Shown here one piece after another: positions 52,048 to 62,283 of a DNA stretch of 64,000 nt. Under the pieces are notes generated by a model. It did no database searches, was not told the origin of the DNA, and worked only from the letters and a program-made list of their open reading frames with translations. The position numbers were made by a program, and so were the translations under genes. Numbering within the stretch: position 1 is the stretch's first letter; the number at the start of each line of letters is the position of its first letter. The DNA comes from Bacteriovoracaceae bacterium (GTDB taxonomy: Bacteria; Bdellovibrionota; Bacteriovoracia; Bacteriovoracales; Bacteriovoracaceae), in the NCBI GenBank assembly GCA_947450475.1, contig CANFVK010000003.1, forward strand, positions 1-64,000. The letters run 5' to 3'.

Positions 52048-54417
52048 ATGTACGTCATCACACGCAGTGGCGAGAAAGAGCCAATTAAATTTGACAAAAT
52101 CACTGAAAGAATCGAACAGCTATGTTTTGATTTAGATCGATCATTCATTGATCCAATGAAGATTGCTAAAAAAGTCATTGAAGGAATTTATGACGGAATA
52201 ACTACCAAAGAATTGGATCAACTGGCAGCAGAAACTGCAGCTTATTTATCAACGCAACATCCACAATACGCTACTCTTGCAGGAAGAATTGGAGTTAGTA
52301 ATCTCCATAAAGAAACCCGTGGCTGTTTTTCAGAAAACATTAAAGCAATGTTTCATTACCATAACCCAGTTACAGGTGAAGCATCACCATTAGTATCAAA
52401 AGAATTGTATGAAGTTGTTGTCGCAAATGCACATAAACTAGATGAAGCAGTCATTGATAGAAGAGACTTCAATTACGATTACTTTGGTTTTAAGACCCTC
52501 GAAAAATCATATCTTTTAAAGATGAATAATAAAATAGTTGAACGCCCAGGGCAAATGCTTATGCGTGTTTCGCTTGGTATCCATTCAACAAATGTTGATG
52601 ACGCTATCAAGACCTATAACCTTATGTCTGAGAAGTATTTCACTCACGCCTCTCCTACCCTTTTTAATTCAGGAACAAATAAGGCCCAACTTTCATCATG
52701 TTTTTTATTAACAATGAAAGACGATTCTATCGAAGGAATTTATGAAACCCTAAAACAAACTGCTTTGATATCTCAATCAGCAGGAGGCATAGGTTTATCA
52801 ATTCATAACATTAGAGCAAAAGGCTCTTTCATTAAAGGTACCAATGGTACCTCAAACGGAATTGTTCCTATGCTTAAAGTTTTCAACGACACAGCTCGAT
52901 ATGTCGATCAGGGTGGTGGTAAAAGAAAAGGAGCATTTGCAGTCTATTTAGAACCATGGCACGCAGATATTTTCGACTTTTTAGAAATGAAGAAAAATAC
53001 TGGAAAAGAAGAAGCACGTGCAAGAGATCTTTTCTACGCACTATGGATTCCTGATCTTTTCATGAAAAGAGTTGAAGAAGATGGTATGTGGTCTTTATTC
53101 TGTCCTCACGAAGCCCCAGGACTTTCCGATTGTTATGGTAAAAAGTTTGAAGAACTTTATAGATCATATGAAGAAAAAGGCTTAGCGAAAAAAGTTGTTC
53201 GTGCTCAAGACATTTGGTTTGCAGTTCTTGAATCGCAAATTGAAACCGGTTCACCATATATGCTTTATAAAGATGCGGCCAATGAGAAATCAAATCAAAA
53301 AAATCTAGGCACCATTAAATCTTCTAATCTTTGTACTGAAATTTTAGAGTATACCGCACCTGATGAAGTAGCTGTTTGTAACTTAGCGTCTGTTGCACTC
53401 AATCGTTTTGTTGAGACAGTAAATGGCAAACCAAAGTACGATCATCAAAAGCTTTATGATGTTGTTTATCAAATGACGGTTAATCTTAATCGAATCATTG
53501 ATATCAATTATTATCCAGTGGAAGAGGCTAAAAATTCAAATATGCGTCACCGTCCAATCGGACTTGGAGTCCAGGGCTTAGCAGATACTTTTTTTGAAAT
53601 GAGACTTCCATTTGAATCAAAAGAAGCTCTGAAGTTAAATAACGACATTTTCGAAACAATATACTTTGCGGCAATGAGCGCATCTAAAGATGCGGCTAAA
53701 AAAGATGGCGCTTACTCAACTTATGCAGGTTCACCTGTTTCTGAAGGAATTTTTCAGTTTGATATGTGGGGTGTAACTCCAACTTCAGGCAATTGGGATT
53801 GGAATGAATTAAAAGATGAAGTTAGAAATTATGGCGTAAGAAATTCTCTACTTGTTGCTCCAATGCCAACAGCTTCAACTTCTCAAATTCTAGGAAACAA
53901 CGAGTGCTTCGAACCGATAACTTCAAACATTTATGTTAGAAGAGTACTCTCCGGAGAGTTCGCTATTGTTAATCGTTATCTCGTCAATGATCTGATTCAG
54001 CTTGGACTTTGGAATGATAAAATGAGAAATGAAATCATTGCTTGTAATGGTTCCGTTCAAAATATCGCCTCAATTCCAGAAGAACTGAAATCACTATATA
54101 AAACAGTTTGGGAAATTAAGCAGAAAGCTGTTGTTGATATGTCTCAGGGGCGAGGTCCTTACATTGACCAAGGCCAATCACTCAACGTCTTTATGGAGGA
54201 CCCTAATTTTGGAAAACTTTCCTCAATGCACTTTTATGCATGGAAAGCAGGTTTGAAAACTGGAATGTATTATTTACGAACTCGTGCTGCAGTAAATGCG
54301 GTCCAGTTCACAGTGAAAAACAATGAATTGCCAGTAAAGAAATCTGTCGAAGAGGAAAAAGCAGCAATGGTATGTTCTCTGGAAAATCCAGAAGAATGTG
54401 TTATGTGTGGTTCATAA
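52048..54417 (+). CDS. nrdA: class Ia ribonucleotide reductase, large subunit
   Basis: The catalytic subunit that reduces ribonucleoside diphosphates. The 789 residues begin with an ATP-cone ([23 protein letters not shown]), the allosteric activity site. Catalytic cysteines fall at C218 (LSSCFLL), C429 (NLCTEI) with E431, and C444 (AVCNLAS), the same numbering as eukaryotic R1. The C-terminal redox pair is in the final [29 protein letters not shown] supports the eukaryote-like group. It follows nrdB by one base. A strong terminator follows 24 bases after the stop. Confidence 0.97.
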   Translation: MYVITRSGEKEPIKFDKITERIEQLCFDLDRSFIDPMKIAKKVIEGIYDGITTKELDQLAAETAAYLSTQHPQYATLAGRIGVSNLHKETRGCFSENIKAMFHYHNPVTGEASPLVSKELYEVVVANAHKLDEAVIDRRDFNYDYFGFKTLEKSYLLKMNNKIVERPGQMLMRVSLGIHSTNVDDAIKTYNLMSEKYFTHASPTLFNSGTNKAQLSSCFLLTMKDDSIEGIYETLKQTALISQSAGGIGLSIHNIRAKGSFIKGTNGTSNGIVPMLKVFNDTARYVDQGGGKRKGAFAVYLEPWHADIFDFLEMKKNTGKEEARARDLFYALWIPDLFMKRVEEDGMWSLFCPHEAPGLSDCYGKKFEELYRSYEEKGLAKKVVRAQDIWFAVLESQIETGSPYMLYKDAANEKSNQKNLGTIKSSNLCTEILEYTAPDEVAVCNLASVALNRFVETVNGKPKYDHQKLYDVVYQMTVNLNRIIDINYYPVEEAKNSNMRHRPIGLGVQGLADTFFEMRLPFESKEALKLNNDIFETIYFAAMSASKDAAKKDGAYSTYAGSPVSEGIFQFDMWGVTPTSGNWDWNELKDEVRNYGVRNSLLVAPMPTASTSQILGNNECFEPITSNIYVRRVLSGEFAIVNRYLVNDLIQLGLWNDKMRNEIIACNGSVQNIASIPEELKSLYKTVWEIKQKAVVDMSQGRGPYIDQGQSLNVFMEDPNFGKLSSMHFYAWKAGLKTGMYYLRTRAAVNAVQFTVKNNELPVKKSVEEEKAAMVCSLENPEECVMCGS

Positions 54418-54440
54418 ATTCTATTGAAACTTTCATTAAA

Positions 54441-54471
54441 AAAAGGGCCAGAATATCTGGCCCTTTTTTTA
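54441..54471. terminator. bidirectional terminator between nrdA and the GLUG lipoprotein gene
   Basis: GGGCCAGA and TCTGGCCC form an 8-bp stem around a 3-base ATA loop (54445-54463) flanked by A-run on the left and seven T on the right. It can end both nrdBA and the convergent minus-strand gene, whose stop overlaps its T-run. Confidence 0.92.
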
Positions 54472-57400
54472 TTTAACATTAAGTTGTAACAGACTTGGAT
54501 ATCCATCTTCTAAAACCCATATCGGTGCAGTCGTGGGTACCGGACGATCATTCATTATCGCCAAATAAAAACCAATGAGTTTTGCTACATCGTTTTGATT
54601 TTTAAACGTTCCAATATTAAGACCTGAAAATGTTCCTATATCAGAAAAATCTGAAGTTTTTCTCTTTTGTCCTGAATAAGAATTAGGAACACTTTTATAA
54701 ATATCGACATCAGTTGAAGCAACAATAGGGTTAGCGTAATCATCTGAAGAATAAGAAAATTGGTTTGCCCCACTAACTAACATAGGTATCAGTGAAGTAA
54801 TTGATCGATTGTAGTTATTATCATTTGCCGTGAATAGATCTGCGCTTGAACCACTTGATAAGTTAAAATTATATTGATCATAAACTAAAGGGACAATGAA
54901 AATTGAATTTGAATTTGAATTTGATGTTGCGGCTGAAAAAGTTCTGCTATGACCTAGATAAATGCCAGCATTGTTTTGAAGATAAAAATTGCCCTGAACA
55001 TACGAATCTCCAGCGTTATTTGAACCTATCATAGGATCAAAAGTTGAAGCGACTGTGGTAAATGGAAGTCCATTGCTATCATAAGCTTTGAATATAACCT
55101 TGCCAAGACTTAAAGATTTAGAAATTTTACCGAAATTATTTTTCCCGATAAATCCACCAACATAATTGGAGTTATCTGTATAAAGAGATGAATAATTATC
55201 AACTAAAGCATTCGTGATTATGGCCGATTCTCCGACGTTTAAACCAGAAATTAAGCCCACCATTGCCATATCACTACTGCTTGAAGAATAATTAATCGTT
55301 CCACCAAATCGGGCCTGATCAATTGACCCCATATTGGTTCCGGCAATTCCTCCAAATTTGGAATTAGACGACCCAGAAGCAGCAGTGCTTATACTTGCAT
55401 TTACATCAACTTTAGAAATCTTACTTGTGGAAGTTGTGTCACCAACAATTCCACCAGCATTTGAGACAGCGTTAAGTTGGAGATTTGATACCCTAACTTC
55501 TGATATCTGCCCTTCGTTTGCACCAACGAGACCCCCAACTGAATTTAGAGCACTGAGAGTTGATCCTTGAATCGAAATTTTAGAAACAATTCCTTTGTTG
55601 GTTCCGGCCAAAATTCCTGCTGACAAGGTTGAAGATTCTGAAGTCAATGTTGCACCCATAATAGTAAGATTTGAAACCTGTGCATCTTTTTGAATGACCG
55701 AAAATAATCCGAAGTATTCCTGTGAAGTATTATTTGTAACACTTAAGCCATATAAATTTCTTTTTTCTCCCGAAAGATTTCCACTGAAATTACCTAAATT
55801 TTCTGAAGTCGTAAGCTCTGAGAGATTGATATCTTCCCCTAATTTAAAATAATTACCAGAAGAAAAATTCTTCATTTCAAGCAATTGCTCTTTATGACAA
55901 ACAATCATGGGATTTTTAGCATCTTTGCCTCGCAAACTTGATTGCAGTCCCAAGCTTTTTAAGTTTTCTGGATCAGAGCAAAGCCTTTTCTCCCAACTAA
56001 GTCGCGGCAGTGATCCAGCGATTTGACCAAAGCTTCCTGGTGTAAATGAACGATTTGCATCTCTCATATAGCCTGGAAAAATCATCTGGCAACCTTCGGT
56101 TCCAGTTGCAACCGCTTGATTGGCAGCATAACAATGACTAAAGGTAGTAGATTGATATGATGTAACAACACCTTTAACCAAAGCTTGATTATTATTTGTA
56201 TAAAGGTAGGGATCAAAATATCCGTAAAAGTATACATCATCAATTGATCCACCATAACTATTAGCAACTATACCGCCATAATAATTTGTGATTGATGTGT
56301 TGCCGTTATTATAATTATAACTATTTTTTTGATCACTAAAAAAAGCCATGGTTGAATAGGCTTTACTAATGACTCCGGAACTATTTATGCCGACAATACC
56401 ACCGGCGTAACCATTAGCTGAAATGCTACCTTCAGAAAAAGAACTTTTTATTGATCCACCCAAATTCAAAACCCCTGCAATCCCACCTGTGTGGCTTGAA
56501 GTTGAATTTTGTCCTTGAGTTTGAATGTCTCCTCTGAAGCTAGAGCGTTCTATCATCGCATTTGAAGAACCAACTAAACCTCCAGTATAATCTTTTCCTC
56601 TAATATGAGAATCTTCAACAATTATATCTTGTAGGATAGTTCCATTACCTGCACCTCCGACAATGCCCCCGATTGATTGGGGCACGGAATTTATATAATT
56701 TTGAGATCCACTTTGAGATAATTGATTGTTACTTGAAGAATCATTCAAATCAATACTTGCTTTACTCATGTGTATATTGGCAATTGTGCTTGTTCCGATA
56801 GTGAACCCGGCGACACCTCCCACATTTTGTGATCCAGATATTTCTAAATTTTTAAAATTAATATTTTTAATAACTCCACTTTCTTTTAAAGATCGTACAA
56901 ATCCTACGTTTTTAATTGAGTCAGTCTTACTATTGATTCGAGCATTATTAATATTTTTGTTATTTCCATCAAATACTCCTTTGAAGCCATTGGTATCTAA
57001 GAGTATAGAGCAATCAGAATTAGCCAATTTATCAAGAGAATTTAAATTAGTATGTTCATCTAATATCGAACCACTTGTTCCAACACAACTTGGTTTTGTA
57101 TATGGACCAATCATTCCATCCGTTTTATTCATATCTAAATCATTTAATAATTTGTAATTGTAACTCTTGTAAGATTCAGGTGCAGCAGCATCTCCAATTT
57201 GATTGAGTTGCCACTCTGTACATATTTTATAGGGCCTATCGACTGAACCATCACCCGCCGAAAAAGGATGATTCCCCAACTTACTCGAAAGATTCAAATA
57301 TCGGTCACAAATTGCATTAAAAGGAATGGAAATTAAATGTTTAAGAAATTTTGGTGATGATGAATCACTTGTAATATGAGAAGAACAACTTGTAGTGGGC

Positions 57401-58473
57401 GCAAAAAGTGTAATGGTTTTAGGGATGGAGGTAAGGCTACATTGGGCGTTAGTGCCATTTATTGTTGGGCCGTAAGCACCATATACATTTTCGCATTTAT
57501 TTCTAATTTCGTTTAAATCGCTCCCTGCAAAATCAACGCTACTGAACTGACAAAAATCTCCTGATTGAACTAGATGATCTGCTGAAAAATTTTCGTTGGC
57601 AAAGCCTTTATTTAAAACAGCAGTGTACGATCCCTTCGGGTCTGAACTATCACAGTTATTACTTCCAAAAAACATTTCAACACTAACTGGAAAAAAAGTG
57701 CTCGCATCACCTTGGGGAAAATTAACCGGCAAGCCAGAATTAAGAGATCCAGCAACATCTCTATTTACGGACTGACAAGCAGAAAGCAGTTGTCCAGTGC
57801 CAACTTGCACATTACCTTTGTTGGAAAAATTATTGAACACCACTCGATAAGATAAGGCATTTCCTTTATTGCCAGCTCCACAAGTAAAGCCAGTTTTAGA
57901 TGTTACGACATCACAATCTTCTATGAAAACATTTGTAAATCGAACTTTAGTTGAAGATGTGCCCCCAATTGCAGAGATATCATTATAAATTTTTCCCAAA
58001 CTAGCCTTATTGCAATTTGAATTAGTTAAATTTAAAGTGATGCTTGCACTGGTTCCATCTAATTTTTTAGTATCACTTCCACAAAAAATATTACCATTCA
58101 TAGGTGATGCTGAAATAGCAGCAGTGACAATTGATGAATTAGTACTACCAGTGAGTATTCCAGAGTTAGGAGTGGCAATGATGGTTTGTTGATCAACAGG
58201 AGTTGCAGTCAAATCTGGACTTTCCCACATAAATGCATACAAGGTCCAATTTCCATTAGGAAGTTCTAAATTATCACTGTCTTTATTTATGACTTTACCA
58301 AAGGAGTCTCCTTCGACTGATTGACCATACAAAATGGCGCCACCACTTCCAATACCATTGTTGAGATTGACTATTCCCGCTAGATTCAATTTAACTTTTG
58401 CCGGAGTTGTTCCCTTATTGGCGCAAGCGCCAAGCGTAAACAAAATGAAAATAAGTAACCAATAAATTTTCAT
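54469..58473 (-). CDS. giant GLUG-repeat surface lipoprotein
   Basis: A 1334-residue predicted lipoprotein (lipobox FTLGAC, Cys16). Residues about 20-400 are beta-rich with many cysteine pairs. From about 540 to 1180 come repeated GLUG-type units, recognisable by GGxxG(x)N/xxGxI beginnings (GGVAGFTIG, GGIVGGAGN, GGLVGSSNA, GGIAGVLNL, GGIVGINSS, GGLVGANEG, GGIVGDTTS, GGIAGTNMG). GLUG repeats build beta-helical stalks in surface proteins. It likely faces outside and may act in adhesion or prey contact (inference). It has no operon partner; the upstream 150 bases contain an 11-bp inverted repeat. Confidence 0.8.
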   Translation of the reverse strand: MKIYWLLIFILFTLGACANKGTTPAKVKLNLAGIVNLNNGIGSGGAILYGQSVEGDSFGKVINKDSDNLELPNGNWTLYAFMWESPDLTATPVDQQTIIATPNSGILTGSTNSSIVTAAISASPMNGNIFCGSDTKKLDGTSASITLNLTNSNCNKASLGKIYNDISAIGGTSSTKVRFTNVFIEDCDVVTSKTGFTCGAGNKGNALSYRVVFNNFSNKGNVQVGTGQLLSACQSVNRDVAGSLNSGLPVNFPQGDASTFFPVSVEMFFGSNNCDSSDPKGSYTAVLNKGFANENFSADHLVQSGDFCQFSSVDFAGSDLNEIRNKCENVYGAYGPTINGTNAQCSLTSIPKTITLFAPTTSCSSHITSDSSSPKFLKHLISIPFNAICDRYLNLSSKLGNHPFSAGDGSVDRPYKICTEWQLNQIGDAAAPESYKSYNYKLLNDLDMNKTDGMIGPYTKPSCVGTSGSILDEHTNLNSLDKLANSDCSILLDTNGFKGVFDGNNKNINNARINSKTDSIKNVGFVRSLKESGVIKNINFKNLEISGSQNVGGVAGFTIGTSTIANIHMSKASIDLNDSSSNNQLSQSGSQNYINSVPQSIGGIVGGAGNGTILQDIIVEDSHIRGKDYTGGLVGSSNAMIERSSFRGDIQTQGQNSTSSHTGGIAGVLNLGGSIKSSFSEGSISANGYAGGIVGINSSGVISKAYSTMAFFSDQKNSYNYNNGNTSITNYYGGIVANSYGGSIDDVYFYGYFDPYLYTNNNQALVKGVVTSYQSTTFSHCYAANQAVATGTEGCQMIFPGYMRDANRSFTPGSFGQIAGSLPRLSWEKRLCSDPENLKSLGLQSSLRGKDAKNPMIVCHKEQLLEMKNFSSGNYFKLGEDINLSELTTSENLGNFSGNLSGEKRNLYGLSVTNNTSQEYFGLFSVIQKDAQVSNLTIMGATLTSESSTLSAGILAGTNKGIVSKISIQGSTLSALNSVGGLVGANEGQISEVRVSNLQLNAVSNAGGIVGDTTSTSKISKVDVNASISTAASGSSNSKFGGIAGTNMGSIDQARFGGTINYSSSSSDMAMVGLISGLNVGESAIITNALVDNYSSLYTDNSNYVGGFIGKNNFGKISKSLSLGKVIFKAYDSNGLPFTTVASTFDPMIGSNNAGDSYVQGNFYLQNNAGIYLGHSRTFSAATSNSNSNSIFIVPLVYDQYNFNLSSGSSADLFTANDNNYNRSITSLIPMLVSGANQFSYSSDDYANPIVASTDVDIYKSVPNSYSGQKRKTSDFSDIGTFSGLNIGTFKNQNDVAKLIGFYLAIMNDRPVPTTAPIWVLEDGYPSLLQLNVK

Positions 58474-58570
58474 AAACTAGAACCTCGTAGGCATTAGTGA
58501 CTATTCTAGTTTTCTTATCGGCAATGTGATTAAAGCATTAAGAATATAATAACTTAGTAATTAAGTTAGA

Positions 58571-58617
58571 TACCGGCCAATGGCAAAGTAGCAGAAATAA
58601 TTGTCTATTGGCCGGTA
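58571..58617. repeat. 11-bp perfect inverted repeat between nitroreductase and GLUG genes
   Basis: TACCGGCCAAT at 58571-58581 and ATTGGCCGGTA at 58607-58617 are exact inverted copies with a 25-base spacer. It lies 9 bases past the nitroreductase stop and about 100 bases before the GLUG lipoprotein start, both on the minus strand. No T-run follows in that direction, so it is not a classic terminator; it may be an operator or long-loop RNA hairpin. Confidence 0.5.
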
Positions 58618-58625
58618 ATTAATGA

Positions 58626-59276
58626 TTATTTATGAATGATGAGATCGCTTGAATCAAATCTGACTTTTTTTGTTTCGGCATATTTGTCTTCGATTGAACG
58701 ATATCCTGCCGGACAAGCAACCACAACTTTCCAACCAGATCCCTTAAGTTCTAAAATTTCATCATATTTTGCAGTATCAATGCCTTCAAGTGGACAAGTA
58801 TCAATACCGATCACTGCTGCTGCAGTCATAAAGTTTCCAAGGGCAATATAGGCTTGGCGGGCGGCCCATTCAGCACTCATCTGGCCACGAGGACCGTTAA
58901 CTAAATCCCCTACCATAATTTTTTTATAACCCTCTAAGCTCGTTGCATCGATTCCTCTAACTTTGGCCATCTGTTTAATGAAATGTTCAATATGAGCTTC
59001 ATCCATTTTTTCTTTAACCGCAAAAACAACATGGTGAGAGCAGTCACTTACTTGAGATTGATTCCAAGAAACTGACTTCAATTTATCTTTGATCTCTTGA
59101 TTTTCGATAATAATAAATTTCCAAGGTTGAAGTCCATAAGATGATGGGCTCAATATGAGAACCTCTTCCAATGCTGACCAAGTTTTTTTATCAATTTTTT
59201 TAGAAGCATCAAATTTTTTAGTAGCATAACGCCAATGCAGGGATTCAAGTAAAGTAGAAGGTGATAAATGATCCAT
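58626..59276 (-). CDS. nitroreductase-family NAD(P)H-dependent flavin oxidoreductase
   Basis: A 216-residue FMN enzyme of the nitroreductase family, NfsB/YfkO-like. Signatures: LLESLHWRYATKKFDASKKI (N-terminal FMN-binding arginines), LILSPSSYGLQPWKFIII, AARQAYIALGNFMTAAAVIGIDTCPLEGID and KVVVACPAGYRS(I)EDKYAETKKVRF. It transfers hydride from NAD(P)H to nitro or quinone compounds. ATG 59276 is preferred because AGGAG lies before it; the frame opens further up to 59327 without ribosome site. It stands alone. Confidence 0.9.
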   Translation of the reverse strand: MDHLSPSTLLESLHWRYATKKFDASKKIDKKTWSALEEVLILSPSSYGLQPWKFIIIENQEIKDKLKSVSWNQSQVSDCSHHVVFAVKEKMDEAHIEHFIKQMAKVRGIDATSLEGYKKIMVGDLVNGPRGQMSAEWAARQAYIALGNFMTAAAVIGIDTCPLEGIDTAKYDEILELKGSGWKVVVACPAGYRSIEDKYAETKKVRFDSSDLIIHK

Positions 59277-59473
59277 ATGAGTACTCCTTAAAATCAGTTT
59301 GGATAATGTTAGCATCATTATATGCAAGATTCTAGCAAAGTCCTATCAAGGTCATGAGAGAGCCTCAAATTCTGGGCAAATTGGCAAAATGATTTAGAAG
59401 CGGCAACCTGCTAAGTAGGAAATATCTGCCAAGAAAAATAAAATATTTGAGTTTTTCTTTTGTAATACCGAAA

Positions 59474-62221
59474 ATGTTTAATATGAAGACAGAAAAACAA
59501 ATACATTCAAATGAATTTTCCATCAAAAGCTTGTTAATCTCCGCTTCTTTAATGTTGCTGGCGAGTTGTGTACCCGGAATAAAAACTCCGTCCACTAGCA
59601 TTAATGTGCAATCGCAGATCTCCAAAGTATCTGTATCGGGCGTCTCAATTGAAAACAATCAATTAATCATCAATGGATCAAATTTAAATCTTGTCAAAAA
59701 AATATGGGTCAAAGGAACTGGTTTTGATTCTCGTTTTGTAGTTGAATCTTCATCGTCCTCTAAGATTACTTCCAATGGATTACAACTGACATCATTTGTG
59801 ATGGGAACTCTTTATAATTTAGTACTATCAGATGCTTTTGGTGATGCCACTTTTCCGATTCAATTCACCTTAACCGATAATAGTGTTACTACTGCAAAAA
59901 TCTTAAACAGCAATGTTACAACTGACAAATTAGCCGATTCGGCCATTACAACAGTAAAGATTACCGATAGCGCTATCACAGCTGCTAAATTAGCTTCAGG
60001 AAGTGTTACCGCAGCTAAATTAAGCATTTCTGGTGCAGCTTCTGGCCAGTATTTAAAATTCAATGGAACATCTTGGGTTTCTGCCTATATCAACAATGAA
60101 TCCCAAACCTATAAAGGTTTATGGGATCCGACAACTCAAGTTATACCGACCGTTGGAGCCGCAGGAGATTATTGGTTAGTCAGTGTCGCTGGTACCTATA
60201 TAGGAAATGGCATTGCTTATGTTGTTGGAGATTGGATAATTTCTGACGGAACTCAGTGGGATAAAATCCCATTTTCAGGAGGACATGTAACAAGCTTTAA
60301 CGGCAGAAAAGGTGTTATTACTCTTATTCCAGCGGATTATGCAACCTTAAAGACTGCTGGCAAAATTCCATTATCAAGTTTAAATGATCTCAGTGATGTG
60401 AATATTACTTCTCCATCGGGAAAAGTTTTAAAATTCGACAACGTTACCAGTAAGTGGGTGCCAGATGACGTAGCGACTATCGTCAATGCAGGAGCAACAA
60501 AAATTGATGCCACCAAAATTGGTTCTGGAAATATCAATAATACTAAATTAGATTATTTAGCCGCTGTGACTTCAGACATACAAACTCAACTAAATGCTCT
60601 CAGCACTGGCAAACAAGATGCTGGAAGTTATCAAGCTTCTGGTAATTATATAACTGCTCTAACCGGTGATGTTACTGCTTCTGGAGCTGGTTCTGCCGCC
60701 GCCACAGTAGCATCAGTTGGTGGCTCTTCTGCTGCTAGTATAAATACCGCGGTTACTACTGTTACGGCCGCAACTAATACTAATACTTTCGCAACGCTTG
60801 TTAAGCGTGATGGCTCAGGTGGCTTTAGTGCTGGAGCCATTTCAGTCGGAACGATTAACTCCTCGGCAATTACGACAACCGGATTAACAAGCAGTGGGGC
60901 GATATCTGCAACTGGCTTAACTAGTTCAAGCGGATTGAGCGTTTCATCTGGCAATTTAAGTGTTAACTCTGGAAATGTTACTGTTTCTGGAAGTGTGACT
61001 GCTTCAAGTTTTATTGGACCAATAACAGGTAACGCAACAAATGTAACCGGCGTAGTTGATGTTCCTAACGGTGGTACTGGTGTAAGTTCGCTTACGGCCG
61101 GTGCACTTCTCTACGGAAATGCTGGAAATGCTATAAATGCATTACCACTTCCTGGCGCGTCTCCTCGGGTGTTAATGAGTAACATCACTACGGGGTATCC
61201 GGTTTGGCAGACTGCTTTAGCTGGGGAATTTATCAAAGGAAGTGTGACCGGTGTGGTTGTTGGATCCATTGATCCTACAGATCTACCAACAAGTTCAGTT
61301 AGAGGTACTGGTACAGCTAACTATATTCCCTATGTGAGTGCCATTAGTCCAATGACCATTGCAGCTTCACCGGTTTCGATAAATGGCTCTAATATTGGAG
61401 TTGGAGTTGCTTCTCCACTTTATCCAATGCATGTAGTTGGATCTGGAAATCACGTGAGTTTATTTACATCAGGGAGCATAGCGGAAACATCATTTGATAT
61501 TTCAAACACATCGACTGGTGGTAAACTATACAATCTTGTTGCTGGCGGACAAACACCAACCATGAGTGTACCTACGGGAGCTTTTGCCATAAGAGATGGA
61601 ACTGTTGGTTCAGTAAGAATGTTAATCGATACATCTGGTAATGTTGGGATTGGAACGACTTCACCTCAGACCGCCTTTCAAGTTGCAGGTGTTATTTCTC
61701 CAGCAACTGATATTACTAATACTTTAGGATCAGCTAGTTATCGCTTCACTACTGTTTATGCACAAACTGGGGTAATTAATACTTCGGATGTAAGACAAAA
61801 GAAAAACATTAAAGAGTCTGACTTGGGGTTAGAATTTGTTAATAAATTGAGACCAGTCTCATATAATTGGAAAAAAGGCGCCGATATTAATCTGCACTAT
61901 GGTTTGATTGCTCAAGAAACTGAAAAAACGGTATTAGATTTTCATACTATTACCAATAAAGAGGAAACTCCTATTGTAGATTATGACAAAGATAGCGATC
62001 GATATGGGATCCGCTATACTGAATTGATCTCTCCCATAATAAAGGCGATACAAGAATTCTTTCATCGTTGGTCCGATGATAGCTCGGCCATACACCGTGA
62101 CATTGCAGCAATTAAAAAAGAAAATGAAGCTCTAAAGGCTAAAATCGTCAAAGCAGAAAAAGAAAATGCTGAAATGAAGCTACGCTTAGATCGAATAGAA
62201 AAAGCTTTAAAAACAAAATAA
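59474..62221 (+). CDS. fibre-like lipoprotein with S74 intramolecular chaperone domain
   Basis: A 915-residue predicted surface lipoprotein. Residues 1 to about 32 form a signal sequence with lipobox LLASC. Then come beta-rich and tail-fibre-like repeats (ITTVKITDSAITAAKLASGS; VPNGGTG; LSVSSGNLSVNSGN) and NVGIGTTSPQTAF. The C-terminal S74 domain starts near residue 771 (S771-DVRQ-K776, the Ser/Lys dyad of the self-cleaving endosialidase chaperone) with LRPVSYNWKK and HYGLIAQETEK, and ends in a long coiled coil. Phage tail spikes use this domain to trimerise. ATG 59474 or 59483 is the start; no ribosome site is obvious. The next gene encodes a barrel-like partner. Confidence 0.85.
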   Translation: MFNMKTEKQIHSNEFSIKSLLISASLMLLASCVPGIKTPSTSINVQSQISKVSVSGVSIENNQLIINGSNLNLVKKIWVKGTGFDSRFVVESSSSSKITSNGLQLTSFVMGTLYNLVLSDAFGDATFPIQFTLTDNSVTTAKILNSNVTTDKLADSAITTVKITDSAITAAKLASGSVTAAKLSISGAASGQYLKFNGTSWVSAYINNESQTYKGLWDPTTQVIPTVGAAGDYWLVSVAGTYIGNGIAYVVGDWIISDGTQWDKIPFSGGHVTSFNGRKGVITLIPADYATLKTAGKIPLSSLNDLSDVNITSPSGKVLKFDNVTSKWVPDDVATIVNAGATKIDATKIGSGNINNTKLDYLAAVTSDIQTQLNALSTGKQDAGSYQASGNYITALTGDVTASGAGSAAATVASVGGSSAASINTAVTTVTAATNTNTFATLVKRDGSGGFSAGAISVGTINSSAITTTGLTSSGAISATGLTSSSGLSVSSGNLSVNSGNVTVSGSVTASSFIGPITGNATNVTGVVDVPNGGTGVSSLTAGALLYGNAGNAINALPLPGASPRVLMSNITTGYPVWQTALAGEFIKGSVTGVVVGSIDPTDLPTSSVRGTGTANYIPYVSAISPMTIAASPVSINGSNIGVGVASPLYPMHVVGSGNHVSLFTSGSIAETSFDISNTSTGGKLYNLVAGGQTPTMSVPTGAFAIRDGTVGSVRMLIDTSGNVGIGTTSPQTAFQVAGVISPATDITNTLGSASYRFTTVYAQTGVINTSDVRQKKNIKESDLGLEFVNKLRPVSYNWKKGADINLHYGLIAQETEKTVLDFHTITNKEETPIVDYDKDSDRYGIRYTELISPIIKAIQEFFHRWSDDSSAIHRDIAAIKKENEALKAKIVKAEKENAEMKLRLDRIEKALKTK

Positions 62222-62283
62222 AGACAATTCTATAAAATTTCTACTTTATTCTTATGAGCTTTTGCCTTAGCCTAGAGTAAGCT

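Noticed and set aside
56726..57157. 143-codon plus-strand ORF
   Set aside because: It lies wholly antisense inside the GLUG lipoprotein gene and encodes no recognisable protein; it is a shadow frame.
59365..59658. 97-codon minus-strand ORF
   Set aside because: It overlaps the start of the S74 lipoprotein gene antisense and has no recognisable features.
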